From Allodiplogaster sudhausi (taxonomy: Eukaryota > Nematoda > Chromadorea > Rhabditida > Diplogasteridae), in assembly GCA_945643635.1 (NCBI GenBank), contig CALZFC010000044.1, positions 901,001-965,000 of the forward strand: 64,000 bases of DNA, written 5' to 3'. The notes under the pieces are model-generated. The model did no database searches. It worked only from the letters and a program-made list of their open reading frames with translations, and was not told where the DNA came from. A program made the position numbers and the translations under genes. Below, piece by piece: positions 1-14,676 of this stretch (the stretch's first letter is position 1; the number at the start of each line of letters is the position of its first letter).

Positions 1-20
1 TCCACGGTCAGCCTCTTCAG

Positions 21-4382
<4,362 letters not shown>

Positions 4383-4865
4383 CTGACGCATTGCACTAGT
4401 CATGTTGTGTCCATCGTGTGAACACTTCAGTAAAAGAAAAAGAATCAAAGCCCACGTACGAGAAATTTGTATTGAAAATGTTACTGTATCAGGGAGGTTT
4501 GTGATGCTATACAGCATATCTTATTGTCTATGATCATGTTTGATAAAAACATGCCAATTTATTTACTATGTTCCCTGCAGTGTCTCTCATGTTCTAAATG
4601 CCTCATCTTCTTCTTTATTGAGAGAGACTTGTAGGTAATTTGACGAAAGGCCCTCTCAGTCGAAGCTAAGGAAGCAGTCAAAGTCCAGTCGGTCATCGTC
4701 TCTGTAAAAATTGTTTTGACCACAATAACTATCACTTGCTTTAATTATGTTTTAATCTCAAAAGCACAGTATACATAGGCCATCTTAGATATTTGTATGT
4801 AGGTCATCACGAAACTTAATTGAATTATACAGAAAAAGTGAAAACAGCAAGTTCCTCTGCTTGCC
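4383..4865. other. Intergenic region between convergent genes
   Basis: This separates the 3' end of the esterase (+) from the 3' end of the importin-like gene (-). A short conserved-looking stretch around 4640-4700 could be further 3' sequence of the minus-strand gene, but no convincing exon was found. Confidence 0.5.
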
Positions 4866-7443
4866 TCATGCTGCGGATGAGAGCAGCGAGCGGATGCGCG
4901 GCTGCCTCAGGCGGCTGTCTCTCCACGAGAGCCTCGACCCACTCGGCATGATCGTGGAGGAGAGTGAGAAGAGAGTCAGCGCCTTGCCAATGGCGCGGTC
5001 GTCGTGCGGCAGCGTCCAGAGAAAGTCCACCATACAGAGAACGCCTGAAAAGTTATAATAAAAAACTCAAATCATCAACAATATTAATTAGTTAGAATGT
5101 AATGAGTATTTTAAGTATGTATGTAGTTTAGATGTATACGAATTTTCAGTATATAATTCATTTTGTCTACCGCATCCAAGGAGCTCCTCTTGCTCGCGCA
5201 TACGGCGAAAATGGCCGAGGCCGAGCAGTAGATTCATGAAGACATAGCAGCACTCCTTGCGGACGCGAGGCTCGCCGTGGTGGAGGTACTCGAGCAGGCG
5301 GGTCAGCAGCTCACTATTCTGCAAGCATTCAGAGGGATAGGGAAGGAATGAAAGAGAATGGACAAAGGCCGAGGGAAACTCCGAGGAGATAAGAGGAGAA
5401 ATGATACGATACCTCCATTATCATCTCGATGTGCTCATAAGGGCCGGCGGCAATGTTCGAGATGATCCACGCTGCTTCGCGTTGAGTGCGCGGCTGCGAA
5501 GATAATGAGAGGTAGTTAAGTCGGAGAAAAATGGAGAGAGAGAGAGCAGAGCTAAGAGAGACTAGAGAAAAGAGAGAAATATACCTCCGGTGAGTCGAGA
5601 CAACGCATGAGCACGGGCATCAGCCTGTACCGCCCGATCAGCTGCTCCGTCTGCTGGTCGTTCCCTGTCGCAATGTTTCCGATGAAACGGAGGGCGAAGC
5701 TAAATCAGGAAAATCATTATCGGTCTTGGGATATTTTTTATTAATATTTCATTTACATGAATCTGTGGACTTCAAGTTCCTCTATACCATGCATTCACAC
5801 GAAAAACCTCGCGAGTTCGAGATCGCCGCCCTCGATCTGCGCACGTGCAAACTCCATGACGAAGACGTCGGAGAGCGTCTCGTCCACGTGGAGAGACCAG
5901 GCGCCCGTCTTTAGAAAAAAGAAGATTTTAAAAGCGATATTATTTGTTTAAGTTATATTCATATATATATATATATTATATATATATTATATATATATAT
6001 ATATATATACTATACATGAATGTGAATATGAATGCATGGTTCTCTCAAATTCGGCCTTCGAATCTATTGGATTCCAAATGCAAGTTGTCAGCGAGTAGAT
6101 GAGCAGCGGCATGCCTGAGCGTGGAAGTTGCGGTCGTCGACGAGGGCGCCGAGGAGGAGAAGCGCGTCGCGCGTCATCATCTCGCACTCCTTCGATGCAA
6201 GCAGCGAGTGCACGCCGCTCAGCAGCTGTCGCGCCGTCTCAAGCACATATCGATTGCTATTGGGTTATTTGGTATTGGTATTGGTATTGGTCTTCATCGG
6301 TGATTGATTGTTCGTTTCCAAAGAACCTGTCCGGAAAGAAGCGCCGGCGCGTCTCGCAGAATGCTGTTCGTCGTCCAGAGCGCGGAGCGGGCTGCGTCCT
6401 CGCACGTGAAGGAAGCTGCGCCTCGGGCCAGCATGCGCGCCACCGACGAAAACTGACGCGAAACGAACACAATGATTATCTGTACACAAGACTATTTATT
6501 GTTGACTGATTCTTGAAACAACACTAAATTTTTCGAAAGATTCTATTCAGCCTTTGCAATCTTTTTTTTTGTCTTCCAAGTTTTTGTTGATGCCGCACCC
6601 GTGAACTTTGACACGACACTGCGTGCAATCGGAAGCGATATTTCCGATGGCCCACAGGCACTGCTCGCGAAGGCGGGAAGGGCCGCGCTCGAGGTTGCGG
6701 ACAAAGATGAGGAGGCCACCCTGGAAAGAGGAGAAGTAGTACTGTATTCACTTGAGGCTCATTAGAATACCTTGTTGAGTACAGTGTGCGTAGGCTGCAG
6801 CGACTTCGCACACATGAGATTGGTCAGTGCCCATGCAGCGTCCACTCGCGTCTCCGTCGCCTTGTACTCGTTGTCGACGATTGCGAGGAAAACGTCGATC
6901 TGATAGTGAGTTGCATTAGTCTCTCGTTAGCGTGTCATCCTCCTTTCATTTTTATTTTTCAAATAAAAAAACATATCATTCTTATAAGAATATTTCATCA
7001 TTGACCATTCTCGTCCGATAGTAAATTCTGTAAATTTTTATTTCATGACGAGTGAGCATAATTTGACCAGATTATCGTCAAAGTTGCTGGGTGGCTCGGG
7101 GAGCTGCGTGAAGAAACGTCGGAAGAATTGGACGGCAGCGGACTCGGCGACTGGCGACGGAGAAGAGAGGAGAATGGCCGAGAAGGCGCCGAATTCGTCC
7201 TCTCTCGGCTGGCCGTTCATTCGGCCTCCTCGCGGACCGCCGCCATCGCAGCGCCTCTGCAAACAGCATCTATAAACTTTTGAACTTTCTCTATTATATC
7301 AAAGTTTTCTTGTTATTTCAAAAATATTTTATTAATTTTTTTTGCGGATATCCCTATATTTATGTTACAACATACTTCAATTGCATTTTAAAAAAAATCC
7401 AACGGACCGTGGCTTCTAGGAGCTCATTCTTAGGCCGAACCAT
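4866..7443 (-). CDS. Importin-alpha-like armadillo-repeat protein
   Basis: Importin alpha binds classical nuclear localisation signals and links cargo to importin beta. Roughly ten exons encode successive ARM repeats with family hallmarks: ILLSSPSPVAESAAVQFFR (about 7110-7170), AAWALTNL (6800s), LREQCLWAIGNIASD (6600s), ALWTTNSILRD (6350s), ALRFIGNIATGND (5650s) and REAAWIISNIAAG (5440s). The start ATG at 7443 follows a TCGTTCCAG acceptor, as expected for a trans-splice or 5'UTR acceptor. The N-terminal basic importin-beta-binding region is short and poor in Arg/Lys compared with standard importin alphas, so beta binding may be weak. The exon near 6.1 kb has no obvious GT donor; a GC donor (CAG|GCATGC) is possible. 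In the last exon the spliced frame stops at 4866, while another frame in the same exon reads as a plausible helical C-terminus, so a frameshift is possible. A divergent paralogue is likely. Confidence 0.75.
5960..6010. repeat. (AT)n microsatellite
   Basis: About 50 bp of alternating AT in an intron of the importin-like gene. Confidence 0.9.
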
Positions 7444-8894
7444 GTTGCTGGAACGAGAGAAGAGAGAGACGAGGTTGAGAGAGGAAGAGGTGATGAGAAG
7501 GCGACTGGTTGGAGCGATCGAATGCAGAAGAAATGACATGGATTTCATTTCTGGGACTCTGAAACCTCTTTTTCAAGAAGCAAGTTTACGAGCACTAGAA
7601 CGTTAAACGAGCTCCATAAAGTGCTTATTCAGATTCTTATTTCGAATTATATATCTTACACGAAATTAGTATTTCGACATGCCGCACTAACAAGGGAGAA
7701 AATGTACTCGAATTTAAGTTCATTGCATTCAATAAACATTTCGAAATATGCAAATTTCCATTGTTCACTTTATCGAACAAACTGCCTTCGGGTCAGCCAA
7801 AGTCTCCTCTGCAGATGCGATTTTTACTAATCGTTGATAAATTTTTAAAACATTTTATTTGACGGCACCACAGATGCGTTTTGGAAAGCTTATTGTAAAG
7901 CATAGGTATTTTCAAATTCACGGAGGCACCCGCTTGTCCCGGAAGCCTCAGGACGGAAGACATGAAATAATAAGCGGCATAAAATAGTTTTTCTCATTGC
8001 CAACTATTTTAAGCAAAGCTTTTGCTTTTTTTGAACACAAATAACGAATTACTAAAATTTCACTTTGCAAACATGATACTGTAAATAAAGAACTCTTACA
8101 GAATTATACATATAAATAATCACTTTATTGAGTATGTGCTGGCAATTGCAACAAAAGAGGAACGGCAGAGCTCTTTCACTTCGATTTTATCCTCCTGAAC
8201 CTTCTGCATCTCATTGTCAGGCCGAGTGAATGGATCGCGAATTGGAGGAAGGTAACATGTAAAAGCATATGAAAAAATATCGATTATATCAAAACGTTAT
8301 CGCAGATATGATTTAGAATACGGCTAAAAAAATTCATCTAATAAAAGCTACCCGTATATCGACAAAATAACCCACTTTGCCCAGCACACCTAAATATGCA
8401 ACTCGGAATATTTGAGTGAGTGATTTTTCTCACTCTATTGTGGATTAATTAAACCAAAATTCTGTTACTAACGATTCTACAGTATAAAAAAGCATCCTTG
8501 AGAATTTCATTAACTTTCATACACTTTGAAGAAAAATATGCATGAAAAACCAGAAGTTTATAGACTTTTTGGCGGTACTGTACATATGTACATAGTACAT
8601 AAATATATGTATGTAGCATAAAAACCGTTTTTCTCCATGTTCACTCTTTTTACTATAGTAATTACACAAATAACGCAGTGTTATTCTTAGGATGGTATTT
8701 TTGTTAGTTAGCCTCTTGTCAAATTACCGAAATGAGCATACATTATGCGTAATATCCTAGATATATATACAATTTTTACAATTTTTAATATACAATTTTT
8801 AAAGATCGAAGATAACCATTTATGGAAATTTCTATTCGGTGTTAGATACTCATCTGAGCATGCTTTATTGATATGTTCAAATTCGAGGTGGCGC
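7444..8894. other. Intergenic region with saposin-exon relics
   Basis: This is mostly AT-rich. At about 7858-7970 the minus strand resembles the last exon and 3' flank of the saposin-like gene at 10.7 kb (CTTCCGGGA, then GAATTTGAAAAT) but has no usable frame. A GC-richer patch at 8120-8260 could be a further decayed exon. No gene is supported here. Confidence 0.4.
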
Positions 8895-9818
8895 TTAGTT
8901 CTCCGTGAAATCGTCAGGATAGCAGACACCCAACTTCTCGCAGATGACATCAATCTTTTCGCCCTCGCGTTGGAACTTGAGAATCTCGTCGGCGTGCTGA
9001 CCATGAGAGAGAGAAGGGATTTAAACTTTTTAACCTTAGAGGTATAATTAATTACAATTCACGAAATATTTCTATAGACTAGCTTTACTATGTAAACAAG
9101 AAGTCGTGCATTACAATATTACAAGAGAAAATAATCTGATATTGCAAATAAGTAACTTAAAAATTTTTTACTTAAAAATCAAAACCTTATTAAGCAGCCG
9201 CTTGCATTAGTCACGAGAGACGAACGGATGCGGGTCGCACACCACATCTATCTGCTCCCTCAGCGCCTTCATCGGGTCAACGTCTCCTTCCACCATTTGG
9301 AGAGAGAAATAATATCATTGCTTAAATTTTTTCTGACAATGAGGCACACTTTTTAAAGTAAATCACTTCAATGTGGTGTAATGAAACACATATGGAGCAT
9401 ACTTGGAAGTCGTATGAATTCTGAATTGGCCGGAACCTACATCGTAATGATATAACAAGTTGACTGCACCGTGTATAGAGCTAGCACTTAACCGCCCACT
9501 ATAGCCGCAATGTGGGAAAGCGATAAGGACATATTGCCAACAGGATTAGACAGGCGTGTTATCTTATGTTAGGGGCTGAAGGACAGTGAAAGGTAACTGG
9601 AGTAAATGCAAAAAAAAAGGCTGTTCATTTCAATGCCACCATTTTGTTGTCTCGCAGTAATAGTTGGAATAGATAGCCATAAAATCTATTAAAACAATGC
9701 AACTTACAACTAGTCAAATAATTCGCCTTACCGGAACAATGTTACTGCAGGGCTTGCAGTAGAGACCGTCAGCGCAGGCAGCAGAGAAAAGAGCGAGCAG
9801 AAAGAGGAGGGAACGCAT
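8895..9818 (-). pseudogene. Saposin-B-like secreted protein, decayed copy
   Basis: This is a paralogue of the intact three-exon gene at 18.6 kb. Exon 1 (9732-9818) encodes a signal peptide (MRSLLFLLALFSAACA) and the first CxxC pair. Exon 2 (9186-9293) and exon 3 (8895-8996, stop TAA) keep the remaining Cys pattern. Two lesions are visible. The exon 2 acceptor AAG of the paralogue reads ATG (9294-9296), so the AG is lost. The Tyr codon of the paralogue's RDYCK is TAA (9207-9209), which would remove the last third of the saposin fold. Either alone would disable the product. Saposin-like proteins of nematodes (caenopore type) act on membranes, often as antimicrobials; that role is family knowledge, not shown here. 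The open frame of exon 3 despite the breaks suggests fairly recent decay. Confidence 0.75.
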
Positions 9819-10660
9819 TCTGAACAGATTATGACATATATGTTCATATGGAGAAACACAAACGCCTGAAAGTGAAATAAAGAATCGCATCGAAAATGTA
9901 TCCCGAAAGAAGGTACAAATAATCTATGTATGCTCGTTTTCCGTGCTGGAGAAAATAATCTATTCTCAAACAAGCCAAGTGGTTAGCCTGAAAGTGAATA
10001 AGAGAATCGTATCAGAAATGTCCTCAAAGAAAATTAACTTTTCTCAATAGCATATGCTGAAAGCTTTTCCAGTTCGAGGAGAAAGAGCTCCCCTCTTTTC
10101 CCAGCATACAAAGTTTGTCACACAAGAGCACGAAACAAATACGTGCAAACGAGGGAATTGCCATTTCTTGTCCACCACTCTTTGGTGTAACTTTTATACA
10201 TTTCTATTCAAGTGCCAATTGAAAAAGATGTGTACCAACACAATTAACGTTTATTGAACTAATCTCAATGATACATTATTTCAAGTGCTACAGTGAATCG
10301 AAGGGTCCGATATAAATATACTAGTAAAAAAAAGTGTTGTTCTCATTCTAAACTGTCTTAACTTACGATTAGTAATTTTTAACATAGATTGCGCATTCTT
10401 ATAATTTCTCTTTTGAGAAAATTTAAAGGCGATGATTTTTTTGCTTGACTGAAATCATTTGTAATCTTTTCAATGTTTTCTGCTGTTTTCCTTTTCTTTC
10501 TTATCAAAATAAGAATAAATTGATGTCATTGGTATGCAAATATGTTCTTGATGAACAACAATTCGTTACGATCTTTCGAAATCGTTGACATCCCATTTCG
10601 AAGAAACTTTTATTCGACGACACCAAAGATCGCTAGAGCATAGCTTTATTCAAATTTTCA
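9819..10660. other. Intergenic, 5' flank of minus-strand saposin-like copy
   Basis: AT-rich. A near-repeat of about 40 bp (CCTGAAAGTGAATAA followed by GAATCG) occurs at 9865-9900 and again at 9985-10020. No coding exon is supported. Confidence 0.5.
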
Positions 10661-11132
10661 AATTCGAGGTAGCACTCATTGTCAGTTCTCCCGGAAGGCG
10701 TCAGCAGAGACTAATCTTCTCGCAGACGACTTAAATTGGAAATAAGTTAATCTAAAATGCAAAACTGATATAACCCTACGGATAAAATTAACTAATGTCA
10801 TAAATATATAACTTTATTAAATATGTCAATACTGACAGAATTGAGATTCTCGTTGCATTTGTCCACGAACAACGGCACCGGATCGCACACCACGTGAATC
10901 TGCGTCTTCAGGTCCTCGATCGGGTCTGCAGCGGTTTTCACCTTCTGGAAAAAAATAATTCAAAGCACATTTTAAAAAATGGCCACCATTTTTATGTCTT
11001 TAAATAAATAGAAAACAAAATCGAAGGTTGGCAAATAATTAGCCTTACCGTAACAATGTCAATGCAGGGCTGGCAGAAGAGGCCAGCGTGGACAGCAGAG
11101 AAAAGAGCGAGCAGAAAGAGGAGGGTACGCAT
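10661..11132 (-). pseudogene. Second saposin-like copy, 3' exon damaged
   Basis: Exon 1 (11049-11132) encodes a signal peptide (MRTLLFLLALFSAVHA) and CQPC. Exon 2 (10837-10941) is open and holds two more Cys. Exon 3 (about 10680-10735) keeps VVCEKISLC but lacks the preceding helix found in the other two copies, and TGA follows the last Cys directly because about five bases present in the copy at 8.9 kb are missing. A truncated product made with another acceptor cannot be excluded: joining at AAG|TCG keeps a different open frame of 15 codons without cysteines. It is most likely a decaying tandem duplicate of the gene at 8.9-9.8 kb. Confidence 0.6.
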
Positions 11133-11800
11133 CCTGAATGGATTGTTCTCTGGAATATATGTATCCCGGAATAGGATACTATTAATGAAGCAGATTCACA
11201 ATAAGGGGCGGAGAAAATAATCGTTTGGGAGGAAAAACCGACGAAATGGAAGAGAGCGAGGAAGGGACCGACCGAACAGCAACGGCAAACGGCAGTGAAA
11301 TGACAGCAGCTGCTGCTTTCTTGTCTCGTCGATTATAAAATTCGCAATTTGCGCTTTTGGAATACAAACTAAAGTACTTGGTCAAACAACCTTTGAAGGA
11401 TGACGAAATTCAGGCTTGCTCTTTCAAAACTCGCTAAATTGGCTATTGAGAAACAAACAATGAGACTTATGAAAAGATGTTCTTACGGCATCAGTGAGTG
11501 TATGAAAATTTGTCAAAAGCCATTTATTACTATTCTCCTGTGCGTACTCTTTAGCGTTAATAATGTATATTATTTTTAAGTGCAAATGGCGAACATGTGT
11601 AGCAACACCACAGATACTGCCTATTAAAACAATCTCAAGCTCGAGAGGATTAAATTTCCTACTGCTGCAGTCATCCGAAGAGGTCCGTTCGTTTTCCTCC
11701 CCTACGCTGTTCCATCATTCACCGAATTGTATTAACCTCCCTTTTAATTTTTTTTAAATAAATAAATCTTATAATATATTTTGTAAACTTTTTTTTAAAG
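11133..11800. other. Intergenic, shared upstream region
   Basis: This lies between the divergent saposin copy (-) and the Lys-rich gene (+). ATG at 11801 follows TTTTTTTTAAAG, an acceptor-like run. No other gene was seen. Confidence 0.5.
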
Positions 11801-12767
11801 ATGTCGCCATGGCTCGCGGCGCCTTCGCTGCTCATTGGCATCTCATCCATTCTGATTGGCTGCGGGAAGAAGAAAGAACAGACCACGAAGCTCACTGGAG
11901 TATCTTTTCTTTTTAGTTTATTATCTAACGATAATTAAAATAATAATACAAACAAATATTTTTCAGGATCCTAAGAAACCGGCAAACGCGGACACGTCGG
12001 CCACTTTGAAGACCGCCAATCCAAACAGCATGAAGTCGGCCGAGCCGACGAGCAAGAAGGAACCCGGAGAGGGAGGAGCTAAAAGGGATGAAGGGGGCGG
12101 GGCCAAGGGGGGCGGGGCTGGAAGAGGAGGAGACGGAAGGGGGAGGAGCACGGAAAATGTGGAGTCGGAGCCGAAACAGACGGACAAGAGTGAGCAGAAG
12201 AAGTCCAAGGAAGAGAAGAGCTAAAAGAGCAGCCAGAAGAAGAAGAAGCGAGTCTCCATCTTGGTCTGCTATCATTGTGAATTCTGAAAGGGGACAGCAA
12301 TTGATGAAAACGATGAAATAATAATAATAATAAAACTTATTGGATATTGATTTACAAGAATCCATCTCTTGACATTGCAGGAGCCACCGCCGGAGTCTTC
12401 GAACGCGTCCGAGATCGTCGTGCCCGTTGGAAAGGCGCTGCTCCGTGAAGGGTGAGTTACCGGGAAAAGATAATATTTGAAATGATCATCTCGATTGTTC
12501 CTTAATCTTATACTGCTGATTGCATCGAATGTTGACATCTTCAGCCCGGTCAAGAACAATCTCGTCCCTCCTCACGAACTGAAGAAGGATCCAACGTCGC
12601 AGAGGAGATCCGCGCGCAAGGTTTTCAAATTCTTTTTCGAAATAAATCAAGAGACACCTCCTAGGTTCTTAAAATTATGAATCGAATAAAATTTTTGATA
12701 ATAATGAAAGCAGTAATTGCAGGTCAAATTCACCGACTCAGTCCTCCAAAAGCCCGTAAAGGAATAA
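11801..12767 (+). CDS. Small membrane-anchored Lys/Gly-rich protein (GCGKKK type), unknown function
   Basis: Exon 1 (11801-11899) encodes a hydrophobic N-terminus ending in IGCGKKKE, like an uncleaved signal-anchor followed by a basic stretch. Exon 2 (from 11967) is low-complexity: Lys, Glu, Gly and Ser. Exons 3-5 (12381-12451, 12545-12620, 12723-12767) join in perfect phase to EPPPESSNASEIVV..., VKNNLVPPHELKKD and VKFTDSVLQKPVKE-stop. The weak point is exon 2. Its frame meets TAA at 12222 unless a poor donor (AAT|GTGGAG, 12158) is used. Past that TAA the same frame continues as KSSQKKKK before a possible phase-0 donor. So the gene either uses a weak donor, makes a short isoform ending KEEKS, or carries a recent nonsense change. 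I recall short nematode proteins with this layout but no function. Confidence 0.6.
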
Positions 12768-13320
12768 CAAACAGATAAAGCACGCGCTTGTTGCCATGTC
12801 GCCCATGTACGAATGGGTAAACATTGTATATAAACACAGAAAGGAAACCAGATGAATGAGAAAATATAGTTATGCAGATAGCAATGTTCGGATTGTTTAT
12901 TTTTCTTTGCTGCATGACATGATTTCTCTTGAGAGAAAATTTTATTTTAAAAGAAATTTATCGTTCCTCTTTTTCTTTTGGGATCTGACTTCGTAAGGGT
13001 CCTTATCCTTCGTAACCGGGATACATGGAACTTGAAATGAAATATTGGGATTTTTTTGTACAAAAACGTGTAAGAGCCCCGAAAAGTAATGCCCAGAATG
13101 CCAAATAAAATTTCCGTTAGTAAGAATTAGGAATTGTGACAAACTCTCCTTCACATTCATCTTATTTTTTAACCAACGATATTTCTACTAGAGTGACTCC
13201 ATTTTCTAGAAATAATTTTATCTTCACAAGCTTTTCCGCTTCGTTTTCCTTTTCTTTCTTGTCATAAGGAACATAAATTGAGTGGAATGTCCTAGTTACA
13301 TATATATGCTGATACTAATA
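12768..13320. other. Intergenic region
   Basis: AT-rich spacer between the Lys-rich gene and the UGT relic. Nothing recognised. Confidence 0.5.
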
Positions 13321-13328
13321 CCTATACA

Positions 13329-13605
13329 GGTGCTTGCGTTGTGCGCGGCATGTTGCTTCAATGGTGGCGGAGCAACCAGTATCGGTTCAGGAATGGCTCG
13401 TGTGTTCATTGCCCGCTTCGAGCCACTCAAGCAATCCAGCCATGAGAGACGAGAAATGGGCATTATCACGTTGTCCGGACGTTTTGGCGTTGTCATTTTG
13501 GTGCTGATAAGTGCTGCCTGCCTCGGGGAGCGATGCTCAACACTGATTACACTACATTTCATTGCTCGATTCGTTGTCTTCAAAGTGATAAAAGGCAGAA
13601 ATGAA
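13329..13605 (+). pseudogene. Relic of a UDP-glycosyltransferase last exon
   Basis: After CTATACAG the DNA aligns base by base with the last exon of the intact UGT at 17.66-17.95 kb: GTGCGCGGC, TCAATGGT, GAGCAACC, CGTTTTGG and the start of the membrane-anchor region are shared. The homologous reading frame is interrupted by stops and small indels, and no upstream UGT exons lie beside it. It is a duplicated fragment or the remains of a tandem UGT. A 108-codon open frame here is in a different frame and is not the ancestral one. Confidence 0.7.
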
Positions 13606-13610
13606 TGAAT

Positions 13611-14676
13611 GTTGGGCATTCGTAGAATTTGCTGTTTATAGAGTAGGCTGATTAAGGGATGACTGTTGCTTTTCGGATAGCAGGTTATTTATTACTAATG
13701 AAGCTATGTATGTAATGACATCTGTGTTTTTCTTTCTTTTAAAATGAAGAACATCTGAATTCAGGGCTTTTTTGTATAATTAAACAGTTTCCCTTAGAGA
13801 GTCCGCTTACTTTGTTACTATATTTACTATTTTTCTTGCAAATACATAACGCGAAGATTCAGCTGTGAAGGTAAATACTTTGAGGATATTTGAGAGGTAA
13901 ATTCATTAAAAGAGGGAGAAAGAGAAAAAATTAACGGTAAGAAGCAACTGATCACAATAGGAGGGAATCATAGAATGAGAGATGTATGGGGAACAACGAT
14001 TTGGACTAATATGCCCAGAAATGATATTTCTATATGTTCCTTCACATTCGTTCAGCTGGTGATAGCGAACTGTATACAACTTGTTGTCAAGTTGCTATCT
14101 AGTATGTATGTGTCTCTCCACCTCAATTTTCTCCCCCCCCCTCCCGTCTCTATCTCCATATCGCAAATTCGTTTGTTCTCCTACTCAAAATCAGATGATA
14201 ACAGCCTCTCTCTAAGTGTCAAGGAACTCAATCAATGAAGCACGAGAGCTTCTGATTTTAAGGAATACTGGACGGCAAAAAATTTTGAGAATTTTTTTCT
14301 ACAAAAAAATATGTCAAAAAAAGTTATGTACATATTTTGCTTTATTTGCTAGATTTTTTACGTTCATTTTTCCCACTTAATACTCATTCGAAACTGTCCA
14401 AAAATTTCAGAAAACGAATTCTGAAAATATTCATTTTCGCAATTTTTAGAACTGGTTTTTTCCTTTCATTGTATTTTCCAGAGAAACTTCTCCAATTTCC
14501 ATAAAATACATTGATTTTTTCGCGTTCTGTATTGAAAGAAAGATGTATTTCAAAAGTAGCGGACTCGCGAAGGGAATTATTTTAATTATCAAAAACCCCA
14601 TCACTTCAGACAATCAGTATTTTAATGTAAGCTCCAATGGCGCATTCCTAGACTCTTTTAATTATAGGTACTCCCA
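13611..14676. other. Intergenic, upstream of UGT
   Basis: AT-rich with a C-run (14133-14145) and nothing coding that I can support. Confidence 0.5.

Noticed and set aside
9207..12224. Reassignment of TAA as a sense codon, suggested by TAA inside two genes
   Set aside because: Other genes here end properly at TAA (esterase, Lys-rich exon 5, Cys-rich gene), and the saposin copy has a second lesion.
13282..13608. 108-codon frame with hydrophobic segment
   Set aside because: Wrong frame across a UGT exon relic; the ancestral frame is broken.
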